Below, piece after piece: positions 17,501-27,385 of a stretch of 64,000 bases of DNA. The DNA comes from Burkholderiales bacterium. Lineage in GTDB: Bacteria > Pseudomonadota > Gammaproteobacteria > Burkholderiales > Burkholderiaceae_C. Position numbers and translations under genes: made by a program. The notes beneath the pieces are model-generated. The model was given only the letters and a program-made list of their open reading frames with translations. It did not search any database and was not told the origin of the DNA. Position 1 is the first letter of the stretch; every line of letters starts with the position of its first letter. The stretch is from NCBI GenBank assembly GCA_016223165.1, contig JACRPO010000005.1, positions 868,001 through 932,000 on the forward strand, read 5' to 3'.

Positions 17501-18188
17501 CACGCCCGCCGCCGGCGCCGGCGCCGTCCTCCCAGCCGAGCAGCTGGCGCAGCTCGGGGCCGGCGTCGGGCAGCACCTCGGGCACGCGCTCGACCAGCAT
17601 CTCGAAGGCGGCGTTGGAGCGCACGATGAGACCGTCGTCGTCGTAGACGAGCATGCCGGCGCCGGCGAGCTCGAACCACTGGTCGAGCTCGTCCTCGCCG
17701 CGCCGCACCTGCTCGCGCGCGCGGCTCTCGAAGCTCAGGTCCTGCATCAGCGCCAGCCAGCGTGGCGCGGCCGCACCGTGTTCGCCCGCCTCGCCGTCCA
17801 GCGGCTGCAGGGCGAGCGAGAGCCAGTTCTCGCGCCCGCGCGCGTCGGTCAGGCGCAGCGACAACAGCGGCGCCGGCGCGCCGCCGCCCGGCGCGCGCAG
17901 CGCCCGCACCGCCTCGCGCCGCTCGGCCTCGTGTGCAGCCCGTTCGGCCGGCGGCAGCAGCGAAGCGAGGCTCTGGCCGCGCGCCTTCTGCGCGGCACCG
18001 GCGCCGAGCAGTTGCTCGAAGCAGGGGTTGAGCGCCAGCAGGCGGAACTCGGCATCGAGCAGCGCGCCTGCGAAGGGCATGCGCCACACCGCCTGCAGGC
18101 CGGCCGCCACGGGCGTGGCCGCGACGGGGCCCAGTGACGTCGCGCCAGCGGCCACGACATCGAACGGGCCGGCAGGGCTGGCGGGCAT
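14523..18188 (-). CDS. Large cytosolic multi-PAS sensor kinase, HisKA_2 type
   Basis: 1221 residues without convincing membrane segments, made of about six or seven successive PAS/PAC modules, then a HisKA_2 dimerisation domain (His near 1007 in [20 protein letters not shown]) and a HATPase with [12 protein letters not shown]. The C-terminal ATPase lobe is short ([15 protein letters not shown]), as in this class. A small acidic/aromatic repeat, [12 protein letters not shown], lies between the last PAS and the kinase core. Many PAS domains suggest integration of several redox or small-ligand cues. The next gene is an ANTAR regulator, the expected partner. Upstream, the EAL-HDOD gene is only 67 bp away and flgL 33 bp further, so it may be at the far end of the flagellar transcript. 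Confidence 0.9.
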   Translation of the reverse strand: MPASPAGPFDVVAAGATSLGPVAATPVAAGLQAVWRMPFAGALLDAEFRLLALNPCFEQLLGAGAAQKARGQSLASLLPPAERAAHEAERREAVRALRAPGGGAPAPLLSLRLTDARGRENWLSLALQPLDGEAGEHGAAAPRWLALMQDLSFESRAREQVRRGEDELDQWFELAGAGMLVYDDDGLIVRSNAAFEMLVERVPEVLPDAGPELRQLLGWEDGAGAGGGRAHPALVPGAPALVRQALVPLGGGRSRRLVARLARMAAPTGLLALGAGEPSSGRVMAVVEDRSAEDERDLAQLEKGMLMSTASIGVATFDPARGWLDSRHAPAQAAAAAGAGAGEALAMSAAASSAPAARSALHHISRELVVAESLPEYERLQRALREGRRIEVRYAVRHAELGVRWLLTRVEPGVLAAGRTTTSVVTLDVTEQELAQRRNAQLLRELTTILESSTAGIAYLRGPALVRCNRPFERLLGFEPGAAAGASLAEILGRQGVPEAVVAEALGALQSERRYDVEFELAAGAAAETSPSSGRPAPPPARWVALSVRRADRGADSGADSGEAVAVLTDITRLKAQQAELERALSDRELVFNLSDVGMVVQRGSRFVRANQAMAQLTGYAVPELGTLDPAELYEDARACVDFEARVATGLRQSGRFADERLLRHRDGSLRWVQVAVRALDADDLADAPAAEPGLASICSFVDVDERHRAREALAAQAERTRAVLNSVLVGIVTVGAEGIEWMNRSARRMFAGELADFVGEPISTVATPETDHPLRRNDWWQRAREGRIDTFECRLRGRDGREFWVVGNAVASTLDTGSTQLTFAFLDIERRRQAEVSIARTQASLQRLIETAPLAIALFDARRGQLLQINRTAAALFGIDDGGAGNERAVLALPNLPNRALGEALAGWLGSVAPGEATSHEWRDEWRDEGRDEQAGARAAGGGAAGAAAALRVWDCRVAALGSADDPSGEVGQVMLLASDVTEQRAANEARLREAIAQREVLVREVHHRIKNNLQGVAGLLKQNADRRPEVAGVLIEAVSQVQAIAQVYGLQVGGPLGQTAQGGPLAVARLVGSIAQAVQRTFGRTIEVLPGTAAHLLPEAEAIPLALIVNELLTNAVKHGEGRVVRCQVQDVGAQVCIRIAAAGRLKEGFALERVPAGVSGLGLVRALLPRRGAQLTLAAEGGDVVATLRLQPPSVRLAEAATAPAMAAAGGVAATTPG

Positions 18189-18255
18189 CGTGGTCGCGGT
18201 CGCGGTGGTCGCGATGGTCGAGACGACTGCGGCGGCGGCTGCGGCGGCAGGCCCG

Positions 18256-19536
18256 TCAGTCGACCTGGCGCGCGTTCTTCAACGCCGCCAGCAGCGCCGC
18301 GTTCACCTCGAGCGGCTGCAGCATCAGCCGCTCGGCCGCCTCGCGGATGTCGAACACCGCTTCCTGCTCCACCGCCTGCACGAGCTGCAGGTAGGGGTGG
18401 TAGGGCCCGCTTTCGCCGAGCAGCGCCAGGCGCACGCGCTCGGGCACGGGCACGCCTTCGAGCAGCTGCGCCACCGGTTGGCGCAGCAGGCGGTCGAGCA
18501 GCGAGAAGATGCCGCAGATGAACATCTCGCCCATCATCTCGGTGTCGCCGTGCGGGCGCGCGAGCTCTTCCATGAAGAGGCCGCGGCGCACGGCGGCATG
18601 CATCGTGACGCGCGCACCGGGGTCGTTCGACGAGCTCGCCAGCAGCAGCGCCAGCCAGCGCTTGAGGCGCTGGTGGCCGAGCAGCATCACCGCGTGCGCG
18701 AAGGAGTTGACCTCGACCGACAAGCCGAAGGCGGGCGAATTGAGATAACGCAGCAGGCGGAAGGCGATGGTCGGCTCGCGCTTGAGCATCGCCTCGAGCT
18801 TGTTGACCGGCTCCTCGCGGTCGACGCCGCGGATGAGGTCCATGACCACGGTGACGTCGGCCGGCACCGGGCGCTTGGGGTCGCCCTTGACCACCCCCTC
18901 GTCGAGCGTCCAGCCGAGGACTGCGACGGCGCCGCGCTGGAAGGCCTGCTCGGCCTCGGCCGCCGTGCGCACGCCCGTCTGCACCGTCGTCACCTTGCGC
19001 ACGCCGGCGCCCGGGCCGGCATCGGCGCGGCGGTCCTCGCCGCTATCGACGAGCGAGTGGCTGAAGCAGGCCAGCACCTCGGGCGCCAGCGGCTTCGTCG
19101 GGCGGCCCTTGATGAGCAGCACGCTGCCGGCGCCGTGCAGCGCCTTCAGCGCCTCGGCCTGCGCCGGGTCGCCGGCCATGAAGGCCGGCACCTCGATGAG
19201 GAACTGCCCCGGCGGGCGCGCCGCGAGCACGGCCTGCAGCAGCCCCTCGCCGGCGATGTTGAGCGCCACCGGCCGCTCGGTGCCGGGCGTCTTGGTGCTG
19301 CCGGTCGTGCCGGCCACAGGATCGAGCGGGCGCACCGGCCGGCCGCTCGGAGTGGTCTGCGGTCGCGGCCACACGTCCTCGAGCGCGGCGATCAGCGCTG
19401 CCGCATCGGCGGCGCCGGAGAGTGCGTCGGGCTTGTCCGGGAACAGCGTCAGGCGCGTGGCCACCACGTCGCGGCGGCGGTCGACCATCGGGCTGTAGCC
19501 CAGGGCCACCTGGCCCAGCACGGAGTGTTCTCGCAT
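18256..19536 (-). CDS. EAL-like/HDOD domain signalling protein (YuxH type)
   Basis: 426 residues. The N-terminal half resembles the EAL-like domain of YuxH proteins but lacks the phosphodiesterase motifs: no ExLxR, DDFGTG or KID signature is visible, so it should be catalytically inactive. The C-terminal half is HDOD (about 205-400): [46 protein letters not shown]. Such proteins act in regulation of motility and c-di-GMP signalling. It lies 33 bp after flgL on the same strand, with an ATG that follows GAGAGGCC. Inference: a motility-linked scaffold expressed with the hook-associated proteins. Confidence 0.82.
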   Translation of the reverse strand: MREHSVLGQVALGYSPMVDRRRDVVATRLTLFPDKPDALSGAADAAALIAALEDVWPRPQTTPSGRPVRPLDPVAGTTGSTKTPGTERPVALNIAGEGLLQAVLAARPPGQFLIEVPAFMAGDPAQAEALKALHGAGSVLLIKGRPTKPLAPEVLACFSHSLVDSGEDRRADAGPGAGVRKVTTVQTGVRTAAEAEQAFQRGAVAVLGWTLDEGVVKGDPKRPVPADVTVVMDLIRGVDREEPVNKLEAMLKREPTIAFRLLRYLNSPAFGLSVEVNSFAHAVMLLGHQRLKRWLALLLASSSNDPGARVTMHAAVRRGLFMEELARPHGDTEMMGEMFICGIFSLLDRLLRQPVAQLLEGVPVPERVRLALLGESGPYHPYLQLVQAVEQEAVFDIREAAERLMLQPLEVNAALLAALKNARQVD

Positions 19537-19569
19537 GTTCTCGCGCCCCCTGGCCTCTCTCGCGCCCCC

Positions 19570-20502
19570 TCAGCGCAGATAGTCGAACAGCGACATCTTC
19601 TGCACGATGGAGTACGACTGGAGCGCGGCATCGTAGCCGCTCTGGCGGGCCTGGAAGTCGGAGATGGCGGCAACCATGTCCAAATCCTCACTGGCCGAGC
19701 GCTCCTCCTGGGCGTCGAGCTTGCCCTGCGCCAGCCGCTGCTCGATGTCGTCGGCGCGGCGCAACGATTCGCCGGTGCGCGAGCGCCAGCGCGAGAGGTT
19801 CTCCGACAGCGCGTCGATGTCGCCGAGGCCGTCGCGCACGCCTTGCGCGATGACGGTGGTGTCGCGGCCGGGCGTGGCCAGCTCGCCGGCGATGCGGTCG
19901 AGCACGTCGAAGACTGAAAGCGTGGCGCCGGGCGTGCCCGGGTCGGGCGCCTGCAGCCAGGCGGCGCGGCCGTCGACCGTCAGCGGCGTGGCCTCGCCCG
20001 AGGCGGTGTAGAGCTCGCCCGCGGCGGCGACGTAGCTGACGCCGCCGATACCGTCGACGAGCGGCGGCTGGTCCGCGCCCTGGCCGCCGAACAGGTAGCG
20101 GCCGGCGCCGTCGTCGCGGTTGGCCAGCGCCAGCAGGTCGTTGCGCAGGCCGCGGATCGAGTCGGCCAGGTTGGCCCGCTCGGCGTCGCTGAAGGAGCCG
20201 TTGCCGGCCTGCATGACGCGCTCGCGCACCTGCTGCAGCAGCTCGCCGGCGTCGCCCAGCGCCGACTCGGCCTGCTGCATCGCGCTGCGGCTGGTGTCGA
20301 GCGCACGCTGGTCGGCTTCGGCGCGGTTGATGGCGGCCATCGCGCGCTCGGCGCGCGCGGCCGCGGCGGGGTCGTCGCTGGAGCGGATCACGCGCTTGCC
20401 GCTCGTCAGCCGCTCCTGCGCCTCGGTCATCTCCTGCTGCCGGCGCTGCAGGTTGCGGATGCTGGTGTCGAAGGCGTTGGCGGCAGTGATGCGCAGGGAC
20501 AT
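19570..20502 (-). CDS. flgL: Flagellar hook-associated protein 3 FlgL
   Basis: 310 residues, typical for FlgL. The N-terminal helix MSLRITAANAFDTSIRNLQ and DLxxAQERLTSGKRVIRSSDDPAAAARAER match the D0/D1 region shared with flagellin, and the C-terminus closes the same coiled coil (SEDLDMVAAISDFQARQ, SYSIVQKMSLFDYLR). FlgL forms the second junction ring between hook and filament. ATG 20502 follows CGGAG. It is the last structural gene of the flgB-L run; the gap to flgK is 101 bp with no obvious promoter. Confidence 0.95.
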   Translation of the reverse strand: MSLRITAANAFDTSIRNLQRRQQEMTEAQERLTSGKRVIRSSDDPAAAARAERAMAAINRAEADQRALDTSRSAMQQAESALGDAGELLQQVRERVMQAGNGSFSDAERANLADSIRGLRNDLLALANRDDGAGRYLFGGQGADQPPLVDGIGGVSYVAAAGELYTASGEATPLTVDGRAAWLQAPDPGTPGATLSVFDVLDRIAGELATPGRDTTVIAQGVRDGLGDIDALSENLSRWRSRTGESLRRADDIEQRLAQGKLDAQEERSASEDLDMVAAISDFQARQSGYDAALQSYSIVQKMSLFDYLR

Positions 20503-20603
20503 GGAAGGCTCCGGGGAACGGACGGTCGATCAGGGCTTGCGGGATGCGGGTGCGCGGTGGCGTTCAGGCAGACCGGGAGGAGATCGAGCGAGGGTCAGGA
20601 CGA

Positions 20604-22571
20604 TCAGCGGGCGCCCGCGGTCTGCAGCAGCGTCTCGAAGATCGCCTGCGCCACCTGCAGCACCTTGGCCGCCGCCTGGTAGCTCTGCTGGTAGGCGATG
20701 AGGCGCGCCGCCTCCTCGTCGAGGTTGACGCCAGTGCGGCCGGCCAGGGCCTGCTCGCTCTGCGCCGACACGGCCGAGCTGAGGTCCACCGCCGAACGCG
20801 TGCCCTGCACGCGCACGCCGATGCGCGACATCGCCTGCGCATAGGCATCGACGGCATTGAGGCCGTCCACGAGGGGCTCGTCGCGCAGCGCGAGCAGCGC
20901 GAGCGCGTTGCCGTTGTTGGTGGTGATGGCGCCGGCCGGCGTCGGCTGGATGTCGATGACGTCGCCGTTGCGCGGCGCGCCGGCCAGCTTGAGGCTGAAG
21001 CCGTTGATGTCGGTGGGCGGCTGCGGCACCGGCGTACCGGCGCTCCAGGTGCCCGAGCCGGAAGCGACGAGCGTGTTGGTGCTGTCGTAGAGCTCCCAGT
21101 CGTAGCCTCCGACGTCGTCGGTGAAAGTGACGCGCGCCGTCGCGCCGGGCACCGGCAGCGGCGAGCTCGTCACCTGCAGCGACGCCACGGTGGCGGTGCC
21201 GACGTTGGCCGGGTTGGCCACCGCGATCAACGACGCCGCCGCGGCGAGGTCGCGCGGATCGTCGAGCAGCGCCCTGAAGTTGTTGGCCGCGCGCGCCACC
21301 GGCTGCAGCAGGAAGCGGTCGCCGGGCGAGGCGGCCGGCGGGCCGACATCGATGCGCATGCCGTCGACGGTGTCGCCGCTGGCGATGCTGCGCACGAGGC
21401 CGTCGGACAAGCGCGTGAGCTGGTAGTTGCCGGGCGTGGCCAGGTCGGGCACGAGGTCGTAGTCGCTCGCCTCCAGCGCCGAGGCGTCGGTGATGGTGAG
21501 CGTGACGGCGGTGAGCGGCACGCCAGCGCCGTCGCGCGCGTTCGAAGCGTGCGCGATGGCCATCGGCGCGCCGACGGCGAACATCGGCGGGCCGGCGGTG
21601 CTGCCCAGCGGCGGCTGCAGCGTCAGGCCGAGCGCCTGCTGCTCGTTGATGGCATGGCCGATCGCGGCGGCCATCTGGCCGACGAGGTTGCGCGCCTCGA
21701 CCAGGTCTTCGTTCTGGAAGCGCAGCACGCCGGCGATGCTGCCGCCGCCGAGCAGTTGCGCGGAGAGCGGACGCACGGCGCCGTTCTCGACGAGTCCGAC
21801 GGACATGCGCATCGGGTCGCTCGGATCGGCCGCGACGGCGAGCTCGGCCGCATCGGCACCGAGCACGAGGCGCTGGCCGCCGCCGATGAAGATGCCCATC
21901 GAGCCGTCTTCGGCCTCGATGCGTGTGACGCTGATCTTCTCGCTCAGTTGCGCGATCAGGCGGTCGCGCTCGTCGAGCAGGTCGTTGGCCGGCTGGCCGA
22001 GACCCTTCATCGCCGCAACGCGCTCGTTCGCCTCGGCGATGGCCTTGGCCAGCGAATTGACCTCGCTCGCGGCGGCACGCAGTTCGGCATTGACGCCCTG
22101 CTGACGGTCGTCGAGGGCGGCGCCGGCCGCCGAGAAGCGCGAGGCCAGGTCGCCGGCGCGCGCCAGCACCACCTGCCGCGTGCTGGCGTCGTAGGGCCGG
22201 TTCGAGAGATCGAGCATCGAGTTGAGCAGGTTCGAGGCGGCATAGCCCAGGCCCTGCTCGCCGGGCGGGAAGACGTCTTCCAGGCGCTCGAGCTGCGTCA
22301 GCCGGGCCGCGTCCATGGAGGCCAGCGCGCGCGCGCTCGCCGCTTCGCGCGTGAGGAAGGCGTCGTGGGCGCGCACGACGCCGGTCACGTCGACGCCCTT
22401 GCCGAAGAAGCCGGCGCCGGTGAACTGCCCGCCGGCCGTCTCCAGCACCACCGACTGGCGCGAGTAGCCGTCGACGTTGGCGTTGGCGATGTTGTGGCCG
22501 GTGGCCTGCAGCGCCGCGTAGCTGGCGGTCAGGGCACGCATGCCCAGGGACATCAAGGCACCGGCGCTCAT
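20604..22571 (-). CDS. flgK: Flagellar hook-associated protein 1 FlgK
   Basis: 655 residues, somewhat longer than the enteric protein (about 547), the extra length being in the central variable domains. The N-terminal rod-like signature LQATGHNIANANVDGYSRQ and the C-terminal NLDEEAARLIAYQQSYQAAAKV are diagnostic. FlgK is the first hook-filament junction protein, secreted by the flagellar type III system. ATG 22571 follows AAGGAGAG with good spacing; an internal ATG at 22553 is also possible. It sits 19 bp after flgJ. Confidence 0.96.
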   Translation of the reverse strand: MSAGALMSLGMRALTASYAALQATGHNIANANVDGYSRQSVVLETAGGQFTGAGFFGKGVDVTGVVRAHDAFLTREAASARALASMDAARLTQLERLEDVFPPGEQGLGYAASNLLNSMLDLSNRPYDASTRQVVLARAGDLASRFSAAGAALDDRQQGVNAELRAAASEVNSLAKAIAEANERVAAMKGLGQPANDLLDERDRLIAQLSEKISVTRIEAEDGSMGIFIGGGQRLVLGADAAELAVAADPSDPMRMSVGLVENGAVRPLSAQLLGGGSIAGVLRFQNEDLVEARNLVGQMAAAIGHAINEQQALGLTLQPPLGSTAGPPMFAVGAPMAIAHASNARDGAGVPLTAVTLTITDASALEASDYDLVPDLATPGNYQLTRLSDGLVRSIASGDTVDGMRIDVGPPAASPGDRFLLQPVARAANNFRALLDDPRDLAAAASLIAVANPANVGTATVASLQVTSSPLPVPGATARVTFTDDVGGYDWELYDSTNTLVASGSGTWSAGTPVPQPPTDINGFSLKLAGAPRNGDVIDIQPTPAGAITTNNGNALALLALRDEPLVDGLNAVDAYAQAMSRIGVRVQGTRSAVDLSSAVSAQSEQALAGRTGVNLDEEAARLIAYQQSYQAAAKVLQVAQAIFETLLQTAGAR

Positions 22572-22590
22572 GCGCGTCTCTCCTTTGCGA

Positions 22591-23502
22591 TCACGCGCTC
22601 AGGCCGCGTTGCAGCCTGAGCGTGGTGTTGATGACGCGCGTCAGCTTGTCGGCGTACGCGGGGTCGGTGGCATAACCCGCACGTTGCAGGCCCTGCGCAA
22701 AGGCGACGGCACCGCCCTGCCCCTGCAGCGTGCCCTTGGCGGCGCGCGAGGCGATGCCGGCATAGCGCGGGCTGTCCTGCATCAGGCGGCCGTAGTCGGC
22801 GAACGACTCGGCATAGCTCGAGTAGGCGCGGAAGCGCGCCACCACCTTCTGCGCCTTGCCGTTCACGTATTCGGTGGTCGTGATCTCGGCGACCGGCCCC
22901 GTCCAGCCCGCGCCGGCCTTGACGCCGAACAGGTTGTACGAGGGGCTGCCGTCGGCGTGGCGGATCTCCTTGCGGCCCCAGCCCGTCTCGAGCGCGGCCT
23001 GGGAGATCATGAATGCGGCGGGGATGCCGGTCTTCGCCTCGGCGGCGCGGGCCGCGTCCTGGTGCTGATCGACGAAGCCGGCGGCGCCCTTCTGCGGCAC
23101 GCGCGTCGCGCGGCCGTCGATCGGCGCCACGCTGTTGTTGGCGCTGCCGGTGGCCGGGATCGGTCCCGGTGTCAGCCCCATCTGGCGCTCGAGGTGGCGC
23201 GTGATGGCCTCGTGCAGCCCGCCGGGCAGGCCGGCCAGCTGCTGCGCGTATTGCTGGTCGAGCATCTCGGTGCCCATGCCGCCGGAAGCACCGGCGCCGC
23301 CGAGGCTCTCCGGGCTGGCCATGGTGGTGGCGCGCATGCTCTTCATGAGCTCGTTCATGAAGAGCGCCTCGAACTGCTTGGCCGCCTGCCGCACGGCCGC
23401 CTTCGGGTCGGCCGCCGCCCTGCTGCGCAGCGCCTCGAGGCCACGCACGTCGGTGGCCAGCGTCGAAGGCAACGCTGCTGCGGCTCCGTAGACGCCGGGC
23501 AT
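22591..23502 (-). CDS. flgJ: Rod assembly protein and peptidoglycan hydrolase FlgJ
   Basis: 303 residues from ATG 23502; the frame extends upstream to a GTG at 23544 without conservation. The N-terminal rod-cap domain (about 1-105, AAKQFEALFMNELMKSMRA) is followed by a C-terminal glucosaminidase-type domain (about 150-300) with the catalytic Glu in ISQAALETGWGRKEI and YNLFGVKAG. It is the dual-domain FlgJ of Beta- and Gammaproteobacteria, which opens the murein for the rod in the periplasm. The gap to flgI carries a GC-rich repeat motif. Confidence 0.95.
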   Translation of the reverse strand: MPGVYGAAAALPSTLATDVRGLEALRSRAAADPKAAVRQAAKQFEALFMNELMKSMRATTMASPESLGGAGASGGMGTEMLDQQYAQQLAGLPGGLHEAITRHLERQMGLTPGPIPATGSANNSVAPIDGRATRVPQKGAAGFVDQHQDAARAAEAKTGIPAAFMISQAALETGWGRKEIRHADGSPSYNLFGVKAGAGWTGPVAEITTTEYVNGKAQKVVARFRAYSSYAESFADYGRLMQDSPRYAGIASRAAKGTLQGQGGAVAFAQGLQRAGYATDPAYADKLTRVINTTLRLQRGLSA

Positions 23503-23544
23503 GTCAGTCCCGCCCGGCCGTTCCGATGGGACTGACCGCCCCAC

Positions 23545-23608
23545 GGGCCATGCAATGGCCCCTCGGGGGGCCGGGGGGCAGCGAGCGAAGCGAGCGTGGG
23601 GGTCTCAT
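23545..23608. repeat. GC-rich intergenic repeat between flgI and flgJ
   Basis: A hairpin GGGCCAT-GCA-ATGGCCC at 23545-23561 is followed by a C/G-rich element (GGGGGGCAGCGAGCGAAGCG onward, 23573-23608) that ends 2 bases before the flgI stop codon. A related element ends at the flhA stop (37608-37640). It resembles the abundant short intergenic repeats of Burkholderiales. Confidence 0.55.
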
Positions 23609-23610
23609 CT

Positions 23611-24921
23611 CTAGATCACCTCGATCTCGGCGTTGAGCGCGCCGGCCGTCTTCATCGCCTGGAGAATGGCCAGCAGGTCCAGCGGCGTCGCGCCGAGCGC
23701 CGAGAGCGCCTTCACCACGTCGGCGAGCTTGGCGCCGGCGGCCATCTGGATCAGCGAGCCGGGCTGCTGCGTCACCGAGATGTCGGTGCGCTCACGCGAG
23801 ACGGTCTGCCCGCCGGAGAGCGGCGCCGGCTGGCTCACCACCGGCGTGCTGATGATCGTGACCGAGAGGTTGCCGTGCGCCACGGCGCAGGCGGCGAGCG
23901 TCACCGCCTCGTTCATGACGATGGAGCCCGTGCGCGCATTGAGCACCACGCGCGCCGCGGGTCGTGCCAGGGAGATTGGCAGGTTCTCGATGTCGGCGAG
24001 GAAGCCCACGCGCTCGTCGCCGCGCGGCGCCTTCACGCGCACGGTGCGGCCGTCCAGCGCGCTCGCCGTGCCGGCACCCTTGGCCGCGTTGATGGCCTGC
24101 GCCACGGCGCGCGCGGTGGCGAAGTCGCTCGCATTGAGGCCGAGCTGCACGCTGTCGCCGTCCATCAGCGGCGTCGGTACCGAGCGCTCGACGGTGGCGC
24201 CCTCGGGCACGCGGCCGGCCGAGAGATGGTTGATCTGCACCTTGCTGCCGCCGGCCGAGGCGCCGGCGCCGCCGACGATGAGGCTGCCCTGCGCGAGCGC
24301 ATAGATCTGCCCGTCGGCGCCCTTCAGCGGCGTGGCGATCAGCGTGCCGCCGCGCAGGCTCTTGGCGTTGCCCACCGAGGCGACGCTCACGTCGATGGTC
24401 TGGCCGGGCTGCGCGAAGGGCGGCAGCTGCGCCGTCACGAGCACGGCGGCGACGTTGCGCAGCTGCATGCTGGTGCCGGCCGGCACGGTGATGCCGAGCT
24501 GCTGCAGCATCGCCTGCAGGCTCTGCGTCGTGAACGGGGTCTGCGTCGTCTGGTCGCCGGTGCCGTCGAGGCCGACGACGAGGCCGTAGCCGACCAGCTG
24601 GTTGCTGCGCACGCCCTGCACGGCCGCCACTTCCTTGATGCGCCGCGCACCGCCGGACGAAGACAGCGCGGCCGCCTGGGCCGTGGCCTGGCCCTGGGGC
24701 GGCACGGCCATCGCCACCGCCTGAGCGCGCGCGTCGGCCGGCCACCACAGGGCCGCCGTCGCCGCGAGGAAGGTGATCAGCAGCAGCAGCCGCAGCCAGC
24801 GCTCGGCGAGCGCCTGCCAGGCACTCCACAGTTCCACGTCGGCGCCCGTGGCGGCGTTGTCCAGCAGGCTGTCGCCGAGGCTGTCGGCGCCGAAGTCGAT
24901 TTCTCTCGCTGCGCTGCTCAT
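23611..24921 (-). CDS. flgI: Flagellar P-ring protein FlgI
   Basis: 436 residues. The mature protein begins near residue 67 and is canonical ([50 protein letters not shown]-terminal [10 protein letters not shown]). It forms the periplasmic P ring. The export signal is odd: a hydrophobic core [18 protein letters not shown] and the site ADARAQA are normal, but about 40 extra hydrophilic residues precede them. The ATG at 24921 has a strong GAGGAG eight bases upstream, so the extension looks real. It lies 12 bp after flgH. Confidence 0.94.
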   Translation of the reverse strand: MSSAAREIDFGADSLGDSLLDNAATGADVELWSAWQALAERWLRLLLLITFLAATAALWWPADARAQAVAMAVPPQGQATAQAAALSSSGGARRIKEVAAVQGVRSNQLVGYGLVVGLDGTGDQTTQTPFTTQSLQAMLQQLGITVPAGTSMQLRNVAAVLVTAQLPPFAQPGQTIDVSVASVGNAKSLRGGTLIATPLKGADGQIYALAQGSLIVGGAGASAGGSKVQINHLSAGRVPEGATVERSVPTPLMDGDSVQLGLNASDFATARAVAQAINAAKGAGTASALDGRTVRVKAPRGDERVGFLADIENLPISLARPAARVVLNARTGSIVMNEAVTLAACAVAHGNLSVTIISTPVVSQPAPLSGGQTVSRERTDISVTQQPGSLIQMAAGAKLADVVKALSALGATPLDLLAILQAMKTAGALNAEIEVI

Positions 24922-24933
24922 GGGGCATGCTCC

Positions 24934-25620
24934 TCAGAACGGCAACAGCGAGAGGAAGACGCGGCCGAGCCAGCCGATCGCCTGCGCCTCGGCCTGGGCA
25001 CCGCGGCCGCGCTGCTCCAGGCGAACGTTGGCGATCTGCGCGCTCTGCACCTGGTTGCCGGGCAGGATGGCGCGCGGGTCGACCTGGCCCGAGAAGCGCA
25101 GCACGTCGACGTTCTGGTTGACGCCGATCTGCTTCTCGCCGGAGATGAGCAGGTGGCCGTTGGGCAGCACCTGGCGCACGACGACGGTGATGGTGCCGCT
25201 GAAGTCGTTGCTGTTCTCGACCGCGCCCTTGCCGGCGAAGCTGTTGCTCGAGTTGGCCTCGGCGCCGGCGCGGCCGAACGAGTTCGGTGCGATGCCGGGC
25301 AGCGCGCTGATGCCGGCCGAGACGCTGCCGCTCTTGTCGATGCTGCTCGTGCTCTTCTGCACCGCGGTGACCTTCTCGACGATCTGCACGACGAGCGTGT
25401 CGCCGACGAGGCGGGCCCGGTGGTCCTCGAACAGCGGCCGGTAGTTGGTGGCCTTGAAGATGGAACCGCCGGCGGCGCTCGCCGGCGGCGGCGGCTCGGG
25501 CATCGGCGGCGCCGTCTCGGCCACCTCGACGCGCGGGCCGAGGAAGGCACAGCCCTGCAGCGCCAGCGCCAGGAAGGCGCCAGTGAAGGCGGTGAACGTG
25601 GTGAGCATGAAGCGGGTCAT
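24934..25620 (-). CDS. flgH: Flagellar L-ring lipoprotein FlgH
   Basis: 228 residues. A signal peptide with lipobox LALQGC (Cys24) marks it as an outer-membrane lipoprotein, followed by a Pro-rich linker and the core with SIFKATNYRPLFEDHRARLVGD, LVVQIVEKVTA and SGEKQIGVNQNVDVLRFSGQVDP. FlgH assembles the outer-membrane L ring around the rod. ATG 25620 is chosen because it gives a normal signal peptide; the frame is open far upstream through flgG in another phase. Confidence 0.95.
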   Translation of the reverse strand: MTRFMLTTFTAFTGAFLALALQGCAFLGPRVEVAETAPPMPEPPPPASAAGGSIFKATNYRPLFEDHRARLVGDTLVVQIVEKVTAVQKSTSSIDKSGSVSAGISALPGIAPNSFGRAGAEANSSNSFAGKGAVENSNDFSGTITVVVRQVLPNGHLLISGEKQIGVNQNVDVLRFSGQVDPRAILPGNQVQSAQIANVRLEQRGRGAQAEAQAIGWLGRVFLSLLPF

Positions 25621-25664
25621 CGCGGCGGGCACTTTCAACGCATTGACTTGCGCGCGCACGACGC

Positions 25665-26447
25665 TCAGACCTGGCTCAGACGCTGAAGCATCTGGTCGCT
25701 CGTCTGGATGGCCTTGGAGTTGAGCTCGTAGGCGCGCTGCGTGGCGATCATCGTCACCAGCTCCTCGACGACGTTGACGTTGCTGCCCTCGAGGAAGCCC
25801 TGCTGCACGGCGCCCAGGCCGTTGCTGTTGGCCGCCCCCGCGGTGGCGGTGCCCGAGGCGGCGGTCTCGACGAAGAGGTTGCCGCCGCGCGGGTCGAGGC
25901 CGGCCGGGTTGATGAAGCTGGCGAGCTGGATCTGGCCGATCGCCTGCGGCTGCACCTGGCCGGGGATGGTGGCGGCGACGGTGCCGTCGGCGCTGATGGT
26001 CATCGCGGTCGCGGTGGCCGGCACGGTCAGACCCGGCTGCAGCGCGTAGCCGGCGTTGGTGACGATCTGCCCGCTGGCGTCGACCTGGAAGGCGCCGTCG
26101 CGCGTGTAGCCGGTGGTGCCGTCGGGCAGCTGCACCTGGAAGAAGCCCGCGCCCTTGATCGCGAGGTCGAGGTTGTTGCCGGTGCCGTTGAGCGCACCCT
26201 GGCTGAAGTTGCGCGTGCTCGCCGCGGCGCGCACGCCGAGGCCGACCTGCAGGCCCGTGGGCAGCTGGCTCTGCTCGCTGGTGGCCGAACCCGCGGGGCG
26301 CAGGTTCTGGTACATCAGGTCTTCGAAGACGATGCCGCCGCGCTTGAAGCCGTTCGTGCCGACGTTGGCGAGGTTGTGCGCCACGGAGTCCAGCTTGGTC
26401 TGCTGGCCTTCCATGCCGGTCTTGGCGATCCAGAGGGAGCGGAGCAT
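25665..26447 (-). CDS. flgG: Distal rod protein FlgG
   Basis: 260 residues, the exact usual length. The N-terminal MLRSLWIAKTGMEGQQTKLD and VAHNLANVGTNGFKRGG and the C-terminal EGSNVNVVEELVTMIATQR and QMLQRLSQV are diagnostic of the distal rod protein. It is secreted by the flagellar apparatus and forms the drive shaft through the L and P rings. An AAGG motif precedes ATG 26447. Spacing to flgF is about 150 bp, with no obvious promoter seen. Confidence 0.97.
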   Translation of the reverse strand: MLRSLWIAKTGMEGQQTKLDSVAHNLANVGTNGFKRGGIVFEDLMYQNLRPAGSATSEQSQLPTGLQVGLGVRAAASTRNFSQGALNGTGNNLDLAIKGAGFFQVQLPDGTTGYTRDGAFQVDASGQIVTNAGYALQPGLTVPATATAMTISADGTVAATIPGQVQPQAIGQIQLASFINPAGLDPRGGNLFVETAASGTATAGAANSNGLGAVQQGFLEGSNVNVVEELVTMIATQRAYELNSKAIQTSDQMLQRLSQV

Positions 26448-26601
26448 CGAGAGGCCTTCTTTCGCGTGGCGCTGATGACAGCGGTGGTGCGGTCATCTTG
26501 AGGCGAAGGGCCCTCGGGGAAGCTCTCGAATAGCGCCGCTTGCATGGCGCTTTACCGTGGCGGTGGACGCCTGGTCGGTGCCTGGTGGGCGCCTGTGGCC
26601 G

Positions 26602-27333
26602 CTACTGCGGCGCCAGCAGCTTGGTCGCGCCCTGCTCGCGCTGCTCGGCGCCCTGCAGCACCTTCATCTGCTGCTCGAACTGGCGCGCCGCGGCGATCAT
26701 GGCGACCATCGTCTCCACGGCGCTGACATTGCTGCCTTCGAGGGCGCCGCTTTGCAGGCGCGCAGCGGGGTCGGCGGGCAGGTCGCCGGCATCGGCCCCG
26801 GCGCGGAAGAGACCGTCTTCGCCGCGCACGAGCGGCGCTTCGGGGGTCACGAGCTTCAGCCGCCCCACGGGCTGCGGCTTGCCGCCGCCTCTGCTGGCGC
26901 TGATGGTGCCGTCGCTGGCCACTTCGAGCGTGGCACCGGCGGGCACGGCGATCGGCCCGCCGTCGCCGAGCACTGGCAGGCCCGAGGGCGTGACGAGCTG
27001 GCCCTCGGCGCTCACCTGCAGCGCGCCGGCGCGGGTGTAGGCCTCGGTGCCGTCGAGCGACTGCACCGCGAGCCAGGCCTTGCCTTGCGGGGCCACGTCG
27101 AGCGCGCGGCCGGTGGTCTGCATCGGCCCGGCGCGGTCGTCGTAGCCGATCGTGGATTCGAGCGCATAGACGCGCGTGCTGGCACCGTCGCCGCGCACCG
27201 GCACGGCGCGGAAGGCCTGCATCTCGGCGCGAAAGCCGTTCGTCGATGCATTGGCCAGGTTGTGCGCGAGCACGTCCTGGCGCTGCATGGTCGCCTTGGC
27301 TCCCGCCATGGCCAGGTAGATGAGCCGGTCCAT
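26602..27333 (-). CDS. flgF: Proximal rod protein FlgF
   Basis: 243 residues, normal for FlgF. Signature ends: MDRLIYLAMAGAKATMQRQD with LAHNLANASTNGFRAE, and EGSNVSAVETMVAMIAAARQFE at the C-terminus. It is a proximal-rod subunit located in the periplasmic part of the basal body. The start ATG 27333 follows a GAGGCG. The gap to flgE is 52 bp. Confidence 0.96.
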   Translation of the reverse strand: MDRLIYLAMAGAKATMQRQDVLAHNLANASTNGFRAEMQAFRAVPVRGDGASTRVYALESTIGYDDRAGPMQTTGRALDVAPQGKAWLAVQSLDGTEAYTRAGALQVSAEGQLVTPSGLPVLGDGGPIAVPAGATLEVASDGTISASRGGGKPQPVGRLKLVTPEAPLVRGEDGLFRAGADAGDLPADPAARLQSGALEGSNVSAVETMVAMIAAARQFEQQMKVLQGAEQREQGATKLLAPQ

Positions 27334-27385
27334 GGGCTAGCGCCTCGGTGCCTCGTCGACTGTCGTGCCTGGGTGCGCGACGCGC

